The position numbers and the translations under genes were made by a program. The notes beneath the pieces are model-generated. The model had not been told where the DNA came from, did no database searches, and saw only the letters and a program-made list of their open reading frames with translations. Below, one piece after another: positions 52,688-61,507 of a DNA stretch of 64,000 nt. Positions within the stretch are counted from its first letter, which is position 1. Each line of letters begins with the position of its first letter. Source of the DNA: Geobacter sp. UBA698 (GTDB lineage Bacteria; Desulfobacterota; Desulfuromonadia; Geobacterales; Pseudopelobacteraceae); the NCBI GenBank assembly GCA_002298925.1, contig DBMM01000004.1, positions 35,057 through 99,056 on the forward strand, read 5' to 3'.

Positions 52688-55444
52688 TTACAGTTTCGTA
52701 GCTATCTTCTCGATCTCAAAGGCCTCAATCAGGTCTCCGATCTTGAGGTCGTTATAGTTTTCCAGGCCGATGCCGCACTCGTAGCCGCTGGCAACTTCCT
52801 TGACATCATCCTTGATACGGCGCAGAGAAGAGAGTTTGCCTTCGTAGACAACCATATTGTCTCTCAGCAGTCGTGCCTGTGCATTGCGCAGCATCTTGCC
52901 GTCCTGAACGTAGCATCCGGCGATATTGCCGATCTTGGGCACCGAGAAAACCTCGCGAATTTCCGCGCGACCCAGGAATTTCTCTTTCAGGGTCGGAGCA
53001 AGCAAGCCTTCCATGGCTTTCTTTACATCCTCGACCGCATCGTAAATGATGCTGTAGAGACGGATATCCACCCCTTCCTTCTCGGCCATGGTCTGGGCCT
53101 TAACCTCCGGCCTGACATTGAAACCGATGATGATCGTGTTGGATGCGGCGGCCAGGTTGACATCGGTTTCGGTAATGGCACCGACGCCGGAATGAAGTAC
53201 ATTGAGTCGCACCGCATCGGTGGACAGCTTGCGCAGCGACTCACCGACAGCTTCGACCGAACCCTGCACATCGCCCTTGACGATAACGTTGAGATCCTTG
53301 ACCTCGCCGCTTTGAATCTGCTTGTAGAGGTCTTCAAGGGTGATTTTCGAGTGTTTGGCCATCTCAACTTCACGCTGCTTGATCTGTCGCAGGGTAGCAA
53401 TTTCCTTAGCCTGTTTTTCATCTTTCAACGAAACAAACACGTCACCGGCATCCGGGACGCCTGACAGGCCGATAACCTCCACCGGCATGGATGGACCGGC
53501 CTCCAGTACCTTTTCGCCGCGATCATTCTGCATAGCCCTGACGCGACCCGAATGAACTCCGACCACACAGTAGTCACCGTTCTTAAGGGTACCATCCTGG
53601 ACCAGCACCGTTGCCACCGGACCACGTCCCTTATCCAGCTTGGCCTCGACAATGGTTCCCTTGGCTGGCTTGTTGGGGTTGGCCTTCAACTCCATCACAT
53701 CGGCCTGCAGCAGTATCATCTCCAGAAGGGCTTCGAGATTGAGACGTTTCTTGGCTGAAACTTCAACCATGGTCGCATCACCGCCCCACTCGGATGAAAC
53801 CAGACCGAATTCCATCAATTCCTGTTTGACCCGATCAGGCTTTGAATCGGGTTTGTCAATCTTGTTGATAGCCACGATAATCGGCACACCGGCAGCCTTG
53901 GAGTGGTTAATGGCTTCACGGGTCTGGGGCATGACACCGTCATCGGCAGCCACCACGAGAATGACGATATCGGTAACCTTGGCACCACGGGCACGCATGG
54001 CCGTGAAAGCCTCGTGACCAGGCGTGTCGAGGAAGGTTATCTTGCGGCCGTTCAGCTCTACATCATAAGCACCGATGTGCTGGGTGATGCCGCCGGCCTC
54101 GCCGGCAATAACGTTGGCCTCGCGAATGGCGTCCAGCAACGAGGTTTTGCCGTGATCGACATGCCCCATGATGGTAACCACCGGCGGTCTTTTTTCCAGG
54201 CTTTCAGGGGCATCGGGGGCCGATTCATGGATTTCGTCCAGATCGATCGCCACATTTTCCACTTCGTAGCCATATTCAGAGGTCAGGATTGCGGCTGTAT
54301 CAAAATCAAGGGCATGGTTGATGGTGACCATCATACCCATCTTCATCAGGGACTTGATCAGGTCTGTGGCCTTAATACCCATGCGCTTGGCCAACTCACC
54401 AACACTGATGGTTTCGGTAATCTTGATTATGCGCTTGATGGCCTTGGGAACAGTTATCTCTGTCTTGCGGGCATCGCTGACGCGTTCCTTGCCTTTTTTC
54501 TTGGAGCCTTTGTAAACCGGATCAAAAACGCGTTCACGTTTTTCAATGACTTCATTCTTGCGCGGCTGTTCCTTCTTTTTAGCGGGGGGGCCCCCCTTCT
54601 TGCCACCACCCTTGACAGCATCGACGTATCCGCCAGCTCCCTTGGCACCGGGCTTGCGACGTTCATCTGCCCCAAGAGGGGCTGTCGGGGCCAACTGGAC
54701 CTGCTTCATACGCGAACGATCGGGTGCGGCTGCGGCAGTTGCGGCGGCAGGAGCGGCAGCAGGCGTACTAGCACGCCTCTGCTGGGACGGTTCACCAGCG
54801 GGTCGAAGCTGACCAGTACGCTGGGGAGCGACAGTTGCATCCCTGGAAACCACACGGGTCGGCCGAGAGGTAACACCAGGAATTTCCATCCGGCCTAAAA
54901 TGCGGGCCTGATTGGGTCCGGTCTTCACCGCTTCAGGTGACGTCTTGGCTTTTTCCAGGGTCACCATTTCCGTCTTCAGCTCAACTGCGGGAGCTTCTGT
55001 CGGCGTCATTTCTTCCTGAGAAACCTTATCCGCATCTGCCGACGGGACAGCAGGTGCAGCTGAAATCGCGACTGGCGCCGATGGAGCAGCTGCAACCGGG
55101 ACCGCAGGTGTTGGGGGCAAAGCAGGGGCAGCAGGCACCGGAGATACGACCGGTTTCTCTGTCGGCTTCTCTACCGGCTTCTCTTCCGGCATCACAGCAA
55201 CCGAAACAACTTCCGCTGGAACAGGCACAGCCTTAGCCCGGCGGCGAATGATGTTTGTGGTAACCCTGACTTCTTCGGTGCCACTATCTTTTGCCTGGGA
55301 TGGCGTCAATTTCGCAATCACATCCTCATCAACCAGCGATGTGGCTGTCTTGGCATCAACTCCTATATCCTTGAGACGGGACAACACTTCCCGGCTCTCC
55401 AGCCCCAACCGCTCAGCCAGGCTGCTCACTCGAATTTTAGTCAT
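52688..55444 (-). CDS. infB: translation initiation factor IF-2
   Basis: A 918-residue IF-2. The N-terminal domain starts MTKIRVSSLAERLG, then a long Pro/Ala/Val/Glu-rich low-complexity region (about 80-330). The GTPase has G1 GHVDHGKTS, G3 DTPGHEAF and G4 NKIDKPDS, followed by the domain II and IF2-C domains. I use the ATG at 55444 behind GGGGGAGGTGTAGACCT. The unusual feature is only the length of the alanine/proline linker. It follows the ylxR-like gene by four bases. Confidence 0.97.
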   Translation of the reverse strand: MTKIRVSSLAERLGLESREVLSRLKDIGVDAKTATSLVDEDVIAKLTPSQAKDSGTEEVRVTTNIIRRRAKAVPVPAEVVSVAVMPEEKPVEKPTEKPVVSPVPAAPALPPTPAVPVAAAPSAPVAISAAPAVPSADADKVSQEEMTPTEAPAVELKTEMVTLEKAKTSPEAVKTGPNQARILGRMEIPGVTSRPTRVVSRDATVAPQRTGQLRPAGEPSQQRRASTPAAAPAAATAAAAPDRSRMKQVQLAPTAPLGADERRKPGAKGAGGYVDAVKGGGKKGGPPAKKKEQPRKNEVIEKRERVFDPVYKGSKKKGKERVSDARKTEITVPKAIKRIIKITETISVGELAKRMGIKATDLIKSLMKMGMMVTINHALDFDTAAILTSEYGYEVENVAIDLDEIHESAPDAPESLEKRPPVVTIMGHVDHGKTSLLDAIREANVIAGEAGGITQHIGAYDVELNGRKITFLDTPGHEAFTAMRARGAKVTDIVILVVAADDGVMPQTREAINHSKAAGVPIIVAINKIDKPDSKPDRVKQELMEFGLVSSEWGGDATMVEVSAKKRLNLEALLEMILLQADVMELKANPNKPAKGTIVEAKLDKGRGPVATVLVQDGTLKNGDYCVVGVHSGRVRAMQNDRGEKVLEAGPSMPVEVIGLSGVPDAGDVFVSLKDEKQAKEIATLRQIKQREVEMAKHSKITLEDLYKQIQSGEVKDLNVIVKGDVQGSVEAVGESLRKLSTDAVRLNVLHSGVGAITETDVNLAAASNTIIIGFNVRPEVKAQTMAEKEGVDIRLYSIIYDAVEDVKKAMEGLLAPTLKEKFLGRAEIREVFSVPKIGNIAGCYVQDGKMLRNAQARLLRDNMVVYEGKLSSLRRIKDDVKEVASGYECGIGLENYNDLKIGDLIEAFEIEKIATKL

Positions 55445-55448
55445 AGGT

Positions 55449-56051
55449 CTACACCTCCCCCAGGAAGTTTCTGTATCGTTCAATTTCAGCGGCAAGCTGC
55501 ACAACAAACCCGCCTGGCCTGACAGCAACAGCGCTGCGTGGCGCTTTACCGAGTATGGCCCCAAAATCATCCTTTGTCAGCACGCATTCACAGGGAATAC
55601 CATGAACACCCGCCAGCACCACTATTTTCTCGCCAATATTCTCTGACACATCCGCAGCCACCAGAACCAGACCCGGCTTGTTTTTGCCCCTGATTGCATC
55701 GCTGACAAGGGAACCGCCCGATACGATCTTGCCAGCCCGGTTGGCCAGGCCCAGATACCCCAGAATCCGCTCGCGCATCAGATGTGCTACCATGGCGACC
55801 ATCTCGTCAGGCGGCAACGTCCTTGATTCCTGTTTAAAGGCCCGGTTAAACTGACGTTGCTTAACTACCGCAGCCAGGCAATGCCTGCTGATACAGGTAT
55901 AAGCCCCCCTGCCCGGCAACTTGGAATCGATATCCGGAAGAACTTCGGCCTGCGGTGAAAGTACGAAACGGATCAGATGAGCCTTGTCGCGTGTTTCACG
56001 ACACCCCAGACAGCTGCGTTGCGGCGTTTTCTTTTCGCTCTGTCGGGACAT
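55449..56051 (-). CDS. YlxR-L7Ae fusion RNA-binding protein
   Basis: A 200-residue protein made of two modules that are separate genes in many Firmicutes. Residues 5-90 are YlxR (DUF448): RSCLGCRETRDKAHLIRFV, then LPGRGAYTCISRHC, with conserved cysteines. Residues about 95-190 are an L7Ae/YlxQ-like domain, ILGYLGLANRAGKIVSGG, then VLVAADVSEN. It sits between nusA and infB, the normal place of ylxR and ylxQ. A role in transcription/translation or RNA binding is expected; it is inferred only from the domains. Confidence 0.87.
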   Translation of the reverse strand: MSRQSEKKTPQRSCLGCRETRDKAHLIRFVLSPQAEVLPDIDSKLPGRGAYTCISRHCLAAVVKQRQFNRAFKQESRTLPPDEMVAMVAHLMRERILGYLGLANRAGKIVSGGSLVSDAIRGKNKPGLVLVAADVSENIGEKIVVLAGVHGIPCECVLTKDDFGAILGKAPRSAVAVRPGGFVVQLAAEIERYRNFLGEV

Positions 56052-56060
56052 TCCTGCTGG

Positions 56061-57218
56061 CTACTCCGCCTTCTCTACATCAACGGGAGAAACATCGTCG
56101 CCAGTGGCCTGATCATCCTCCGGTTCGTCTTCCTGATGCTCGATACCGTCATAGGAGGCAAACTCCTGAAGTTCGGCTTCTGCGGCCTTGGCTTCGCTCT
56201 TGATATCGATGCGGCATCCGGTCAGGCGGGCCGCCAGACTGACATTCTGGCCGCGTTTGCCGATTGCCAACGAAAGCTGGTCGTCGGCAACTATCACCTC
56301 GAGCGCGCGGTTTTCCTCATCAACGAATACCTTGGAAACCTGAGCCGGCGAAAGGGAATTGCAGGCGAAACGGGCAATATCCTCGGACCAGGGAATGATG
56401 TCTATTTTCTCACCGCGCAACTCAGAAACCACATTCTGGACACGGGATCCGCGCATACCAACGCAGGCCCCCACCGGATCGACATCAGGATCATTGGAAG
56501 ATACAGCCAGCTTGGCGCGACTGCCCGGGTCGCGGACCACAGCATTGATCTCTACGATCCCTTCGGCCACTTCCGGAACCTCTGCTTCAAACAACTTGGC
56601 CAACATACTGGGATGAGTGCGCGAGAGGATAATCTGAGGCCCCTTGGTAGTCATGCGGATGTCGGTAATGATGGCCCTGATGCGGTCTCCCGGACGGTAC
56701 ACTTCGCGAGGCATCTGCTCTTTGGAAGGGAGGATGGCCTCGGCGCGACCAAGATCTACCAACAGATCGCCTTTTTCAAAGCGCCGGACCATGCCGGTGA
56801 TAATTTCCCACTGACGGTCACTATACTCATTAAAAATTGTTTCCCGCTCAGCTTCGCGCACTTTCTGGATAATGACCTGCTTAGCAGTCTGGGCTGCAAT
56901 GCGGGTAAAACCGCTGGCATCAAGCCTTTCACCAAGGGAGTCGCCAACCTCCACATCCGGGTCGATCTCACGGGCCTCCTCAAGATCGATCTCTTTGTAG
57001 GAATCCTCCACCTCTTCAACAACTGTCACAAACTCGAACAGCTCAACCTCGCCCGAATCAGGGTTGTAATGGGCCTCAAGATCACGGGTGTTGCGGTATT
57101 TTTTGTTGGCTGCGGTCAAAACCGCCTGTTCCATGGCTTCCAGGACAACCTGTCGGTCGATCCCTTTCTCCTTGACGATCTGCTCAATAGCGTGCTTGAG
57201 ACTGATGTTCGTTTCCAC
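56061..57218 (-). CDS. nusA: transcription termination/antitermination factor NusA
   Basis: A 385-residue NusA with an N-terminal RNA polymerase-binding domain, S1 domain (about 130-195, TGMVRRFEKGDLLVDLGRAE), and two KH domains (SNDPDVDPVGACVGMRGSRV, then LSLAIGKRGQNVSLAARLTG). It has a short acidic tail (EDEPEDDQATGDDV), no additional C-terminal repeats. It overlaps nothing and follows rimP after 36 bases. It controls pausing, termination and antitermination. Confidence 0.97.
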   Translation of the reverse strand: METNISLKHAIEQIVKEKGIDRQVVLEAMEQAVLTAANKKYRNTRDLEAHYNPDSGEVELFEFVTVVEEVEDSYKEIDLEEAREIDPDVEVGDSLGERLDASGFTRIAAQTAKQVIIQKVREAERETIFNEYSDRQWEIITGMVRRFEKGDLLVDLGRAEAILPSKEQMPREVYRPGDRIRAIITDIRMTTKGPQIILSRTHPSMLAKLFEAEVPEVAEGIVEINAVVRDPGSRAKLAVSSNDPDVDPVGACVGMRGSRVQNVVSELRGEKIDIIPWSEDIARFACNSLSPAQVSKVFVDEENRALEVIVADDQLSLAIGKRGQNVSLAARLTGCRIDIKSEAKAAEAELQEFASYDGIEHQEDEPEDDQATGDDVSPVDVEKAE

Positions 57219-57254
57219 GGTTACTTCTCCTTGCTGACTGTGTATGAAATCAGG

Positions 57255-57740
57255 TTAAAATTCAAATTCCAGGTTTGCCTTGGCAACCCGTTCCAACGGG
57301 ATAGAGGCTCCCTGCCCCTCTTTCAGCTTGATCACTACGTGCCCATCCTGAAGCCCTTCCAGATAACCAAGGAAGGTTTTACGCCGGTTTCCGGCCTCAT
57401 CGGGACACGGTTCATAGGTGCGCACCTTTATCAGACGTCCCTTGAAGCGGTCATAATCGGCCTGAGTCTTGAGCGGGCGGTCGAGGCCTGGCGAAGACAC
57501 CTCAAGGGTATACTCACAGGGAATGATGTCCTCAACATCCAGGACGAGCGACAACTCGCGACTAAAGTCAGAGCAATCGTCCAAGGCGACCCCTCCCTCC
57601 TTGTCGATAAATAGGCGCAACAAAGCCTCCCGACCTGTCCGCTTGTACTCGATTTCCACCAGTTCAAGCTGCAGGGATTCGAGAATCGGCAAAGCAATGA
57701 CGCGAACCTGTTCGCAAATATCTTCCCTATGAATTGCCAT
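57255..57740 (-). CDS. rimP: ribosome maturation factor RimP
   Basis: A 161-residue RimP (YhbC/DUF150). Features are LRLFIDKEGGVALDDCSDFSRE near 45-65, YTLEVSSPGLDRPLK near 92-106 and a C-terminal Sm-like domain with GYLEGLQDGHVVIKL. It assists 30S maturation. It opens the rimP-nusA-ylxR-infB-rbfA operon. AAGGAGTT lies before the ATG at 57740. A terminator-like hairpin sits just upstream of the start, described separately. Confidence 0.96.
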   Translation of the reverse strand: MAIHREDICEQVRVIALPILESLQLELVEIEYKRTGREALLRLFIDKEGGVALDDCSDFSRELSLVLDVEDIIPCEYTLEVSSPGLDRPLKTQADYDRFKGRLIKVRTYEPCPDEAGNRRKTFLGYLEGLQDGHVVIKLKEGQGASIPLERVAKANLEFEF

Positions 57741-57754
57741 AACTCCTTTAAAAA

Positions 57755-57783
57755 CAAAAAAAGTGAGCCTTGGGAGCTCACTT
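57755..57783 (-). terminator. terminator or attenuator immediately upstream of rimP
   Basis: On the minus strand AAGTGAGC and GCTCACTT form an 8-bp stem with a 7-base loop followed by TTTTTTTGTTTTT, ending only about 15 bases before the rimP start codon. It can end the upstream ATPase transcript, but no promoter fits between it and rimP, so rimP transcription must pass through it. Confidence 0.8.
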
Positions 57784-57806
57784 TCGAGTGAACATAAATT
57801 TTACAA

Positions 57807-57835
57807 AAAATAGCACGACAAATCCGCGAATGCAA
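57807..57835 (-). promoter_or_regulatory. weak promoter candidate upstream of the rimP attenuator
   Basis: On the minus strand TTGCAT (57830-57835) and TATTTT (57807-57812) are spaced 17 bases, placing a start near 57795, upstream of the hairpin at 57755-57783. The -35 match is poor (three of six), so this is only a possible rimP promoter. Confidence 0.3.
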
Positions 57836-57860
57836 GCGTTTTTTCAACCACAGAGACCAT

Positions 57861-59795
57861 TTACTTGATGCAGACCCTACGCACTTCCAACAAATCGGTC
57901 AACCCCTGAAACACCTTTAGTATGCCATCCTGCTTGAGAGTGGTCATGCCATCCTGCATCGCCTGTTCACGGATGATATCGGCGTCTGCCTTGCGTTTAA
58001 CCAACCCCTTGAGCTTATCGGTGCCATCAAGCACCTCGTGGATGCCGATCCTGCCACGATAACCGCTATGACCGCAACGATCGCAACCAACTGCCCTGGC
58101 CATGACGATATCTGCACTGTCGATACCGGTCCTGCTAAAACTGTCGCGTCCGAACTCGTCGATGATTTCCTCTATTTCTGCCTGGTCTGGATTATAGGTT
58201 TCCTTGCAGTCCTTGCAGAGTCTGCGGGCCAGACGCTGGGCCAGAACACACAACAGAGCATCTGAAAAACTGTAGGGATCAAGTCCCATCTCCAGCAGAC
58301 GCGTGACGGTTTCCGGTGCAGAGTTAGTATGCAGCGTGGAAAACACAAGATGGCCGGTCAAAGATGCCTCCACGGCCGTGCTGGCGGTTTCTTCGTCACG
58401 CATCTCGCCAACCATGATAACATCGGGGTCCAGACGCAAAAATGAGCGCAAGGCCACTGCGAATGTGAAGCCGATGCGTGGATTGACCTGCACTTGCCGC
58501 AACCCGACCTGTGTGATCTCGACCGGGTCCTCAGCAGTCCAAATTTTACGGTAGGTAGTATTGATCTGGGCCAGGCCGGAATGCAGAGTGGTTGTTTTGC
58601 CGGACCCGGTTGGACCGACCACAAGTATCAATCCATAGGGGGATTCAAGCGATTTATGAAAAACACTCAAGTTGCGCTCGGTAAGGCCGAGATCCTTGAA
58701 CGCCAGCGGATCTCCGCTGGCCAGCACCCTGATGACCACATCCTCCATACCACCGACGGTCGGCATAGTGGCCACACGCAGTTCCGTGTCCAGGGGTCCG
58801 AATTTCTTGAAGTCGATCTTGCCGTCCTGGGGCTTGCGCCGCTCAGCAATATCCAGGTCAGCCATGATCTTGATGCGTGAGGGAATCGCAAATTTGTATT
58901 TATAAGGGATTTTCTGATACACGGAGCATTGCCCGTCCACCCGAGTTCGCACCACCACATCCTTCTTGCCGGGGTACGGTTCGATGTGAATATCAGAGGC
59001 CTTGCTCATATAAGCATCGTAGATGATCTTGTTAACCAGCTTGACGATGACGCTGTCCTTTTCAGTGACCTTTTTAGTCTCTTCTTCGATATCAGGTTCG
59101 TCGGATGCGGATGACTTGCTGAGCAGTTCGACGATACTGTCCGGCACGATGTCCAGATTCACTTCGTCGCTGGCCGAAGCCTTGCCGCCCATATCAATGT
59201 TATAGAGGCGTTTGAGAACATTGTTAATAGTGGTTTCAGTGGAAATCACAGAAATGATTTTCAGGCGGATATTATCTTCGAGTTCACTGACCTCCTGCTG
59301 ACGCAGCGGATGCGCCACGGCCAGAGTAAGGGTGTTGCCTATCTTGGAAATCGGGGCTATGCGATGTTTCTGGGCATATACAGCACTGATGAAACGTGCC
59401 ACCGAGACATCAAGATTCTGTGCTTCAACCTTGACAAAAGGCATATCATACTGAATGGCAAGTGCCTTGGCCAGCTGTTCCTCATCAATATAATGCAACT
59501 TAAGCAGTGCCTTACCCAGAGGAATGCTGTTATCTTTGCTGATTTCACGGGCATGGACCAGCTTCTGCTGATCAACTATATTCTCCTTGAGAAGAATATC
59601 GGAGAGCTTTTGTCGCTTGTTCTTATGATCAAGCACGAGGCTGAGGTCGCTCTCCTTGATGAAGCCCAGCTTGCAGAGCAACTGACCAACAGGCTGGTCC
59701 GGAAAAACCTTTTGCAATTCCAGAGCTTCACTCAGCTGTTCAGAAGTAATCAATTGCTGCTCTATAAGCAGTTCGCCTACTTTTTTAACTTGCAT
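57861..59795 (-). CDS. PilB/GspE-family secretion ATPase with four MshEN-like repeats
   Basis: A 644-residue type II/IV secretion motor ATPase. The N-terminal 115 residues contain four 24-residue repeats of the MshEN kind, at about 5-28, 35-58, 63-86 and 92-115 (for example VGELLIEQQLITSEQLSEAL and LGKALLKLHYIDEEQLAKAL); pairs of such motifs bind cyclic di-GMP in MshE and related proteins. Walker A GPTGSGKT is at 394-401, followed by the Asp box, Walker B LRLDPDVIMVGEMRDEE and a C-terminal zinc motif (CKDC, CDRC). It follows a LysM protein and a membrane protein in one operon. It may drive a different pilus or secretion machine than the one at 13-36 kb. Confidence 0.93.
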   Translation of the reverse strand: MQVKKVGELLIEQQLITSEQLSEALELQKVFPDQPVGQLLCKLGFIKESDLSLVLDHKNKRQKLSDILLKENIVDQQKLVHAREISKDNSIPLGKALLKLHYIDEEQLAKALAIQYDMPFVKVEAQNLDVSVARFISAVYAQKHRIAPISKIGNTLTLAVAHPLRQQEVSELEDNIRLKIISVISTETTINNVLKRLYNIDMGGKASASDEVNLDIVPDSIVELLSKSSASDEPDIEEETKKVTEKDSVIVKLVNKIIYDAYMSKASDIHIEPYPGKKDVVVRTRVDGQCSVYQKIPYKYKFAIPSRIKIMADLDIAERRKPQDGKIDFKKFGPLDTELRVATMPTVGGMEDVVIRVLASGDPLAFKDLGLTERNLSVFHKSLESPYGLILVVGPTGSGKTTTLHSGLAQINTTYRKIWTAEDPVEITQVGLRQVQVNPRIGFTFAVALRSFLRLDPDVIMVGEMRDEETASTAVEASLTGHLVFSTLHTNSAPETVTRLLEMGLDPYSFSDALLCVLAQRLARRLCKDCKETYNPDQAEIEEIIDEFGRDSFSRTGIDSADIVMARAVGCDRCGHSGYRGRIGIHEVLDGTDKLKGLVKRKADADIIREQAMQDGMTTLKQDGILKVFQGLTDLLEVRRVCIK

Positions 59796-59895
59796 GCTTA
59801 TCTCGGATGGTTGCGATTTGTAGCTGAAATATATAAACGCCCGTATGGAGGATACGAGCGTTTATAACAGAAAGAAACCAAAAGTAAACATTCTT

Positions 59896-61449
59896 TCACT
59901 GGCCTAAGACTTGATACCCATTCTCTTTAAGCAAGTCACGAACAATCCGGTCCAACTCCAGATTAGTAACAAACAGTGAACCTCCCGGCACAGTTTCACC
60001 CTCCATCCTGACACCGGACATTTGTAGCGAATAGTTCAAGCCATCGTCTGACAACTGAGCCAACTGAGAATACCCTCCCCGTAGCTGCATGCGTGCCATG
60101 ATTTTCTCGGAAATTCTACGGTAATCATCCTGGGGTTCCAAAATTACTACTCGGAATCCTTTCGTCTCAAGAATGCGAAACAGTGTATAGGCCACTGGAT
60201 CACCATCAAAGTTGGAAACCACGTATCTCTGACCTGCCTGCTCGAAATACCTGCCAGCCTTTACAGTCAGAGAGATGCCATTGTTATCTGCGAGGAACAC
60301 GTCGACATGCTTATCAACACTGTAGGCAACCGAAAGGGAACCGAGAATGGCATCCACGATGGCCGGCTGGCTGCGGGAAGTTATCTGGTGAATATGTCGC
60401 AACGGAGTTCTGGCCATAAAGGGTTTCGATATGGCAAAGGGTTCATACACCGAAAAACCCTCTTTTTTAAGGACAGGACCGAGTACAGATGGGAGCGTTT
60501 GTTTACCGCTGTTCAATAGCACGACATCCTGTTTGATGAGACTGTCAGCCGTCTTTTCAACCTTGAAGTCGGAATACACCGTAATTTTTGGATCCGCACC
60601 GAACTCGAGGCTGAAATCTTCTTCAACGGAATAGAATCCGGCCGACCCAAGCATAGCTGAAAGAAATTTTCTGCTGTTGGCGGGGGATTCGGATACAAAG
60701 CGGGTGGTCGGATCCTTTTCAGAGATCAGGGACTTTACCAAGGGAGGAATCTTAGCGCCCCGGTCGACAACGATTTTGCTGCCGTCCATTGCCTCGAATA
60801 TCGGGTATTGCTCTGAATCAAGGGTCAAAGAAAACTCGGGGGACTTCAACACCAGAGATTTCTGTGTCCCACCTTTGGACGGCACCAGTTTTCCCCATAT
60901 TTCCCTGAGCTGAACCGAGACGTCTTGGTCAGCGGCGACATCATCCGGCACCTCAAGCCGTAACGCCTGAGAGCTGATACCCGGCTGTTGCGCTACGCTA
61001 ACAGCCTGGTCCAGCGGTTCCTTAACCGGTAAACCGGCCCTGAGAGTGCCATCCGCCTTGCGTCGCAACGGCGGGATGATGATCTTTTGTCCAACCCTCA
61101 AGCGCTTGATATCGAATATGTTGTTCTCGCGGCGAACGACTTCGATAACAGCTTCGGCTTCATCATTGGAAAGACCATAATCACGCATCAGAACCTTGAA
61201 TAAACTTTCTCCGCGCCTGATGGTGTGCACCGTGCCGCGACCAGCGGCGGTTGCGGCAGAACGGACAGAGCGTGCGCGAGAGGATCTTTTTTCTTTTTGT
61301 AAGATCCCGGATGAGACGCCACCCTGCTCCAACACCTGAGAATCCAGTTCAAAGCGGGGATCCATAGCACCATAAGCTGAACTTCCGGCTATGATCAGCA
61401 GTGTGGAACTGGCAGCTAAAATTATCCTTGTACGAGAAGGAAAAAACAT
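59896..61449 (-). CDS. LysM domain exported protein
   Basis: A 517-residue exported protein with signal peptide (cleavage near AYGA). A LysM-type peptidoglycan-binding domain at about 75-128 reads HTIRRGESLFKVLMRDYGLS, then LRVGQKIIIPP. The remaining 350 residues show no motif I recognise; they contain a repeated pattern KTLPSVLGPVLKKEGF and several long amphipathic segments. It sits between a PilB-like ATPase gene and a membrane protein gene with gaps of 100 and 58 bases. It may anchor the complex at the cell wall. The LysM is clear, the rest unassigned. Confidence 0.8.
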   Translation of the reverse strand: MFFPSRTRIILAASSTLLIIAGSSAYGAMDPRFELDSQVLEQGGVSSGILQKEKRSSRARSVRSAATAAGRGTVHTIRRGESLFKVLMRDYGLSNDEAEAVIEVVRRENNIFDIKRLRVGQKIIIPPLRRKADGTLRAGLPVKEPLDQAVSVAQQPGISSQALRLEVPDDVAADQDVSVQLREIWGKLVPSKGGTQKSLVLKSPEFSLTLDSEQYPIFEAMDGSKIVVDRGAKIPPLVKSLISEKDPTTRFVSESPANSRKFLSAMLGSAGFYSVEEDFSLEFGADPKITVYSDFKVEKTADSLIKQDVVLLNSGKQTLPSVLGPVLKKEGFSVYEPFAISKPFMARTPLRHIHQITSRSQPAIVDAILGSLSVAYSVDKHVDVFLADNNGISLTVKAGRYFEQAGQRYVVSNFDGDPVAYTLFRILETKGFRVVILEPQDDYRRISEKIMARMQLRGGYSQLAQLSDDGLNYSLQMSGVRMEGETVPGGSLFVTNLELDRIVRDLLKENGYQVLGQ

Positions 61450-61507
61450 CGCATCTCCGAAAAATAATAAAAAAAATTATCCATCACATCTTCATCAACA
61501 GAACAAT

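Noticed and set aside
55977..57614. A 545-residue plus-strand frame opposite nusA and rimP
   Set aside because: Shadow of nusA and rimP; no family signature and no start signal.
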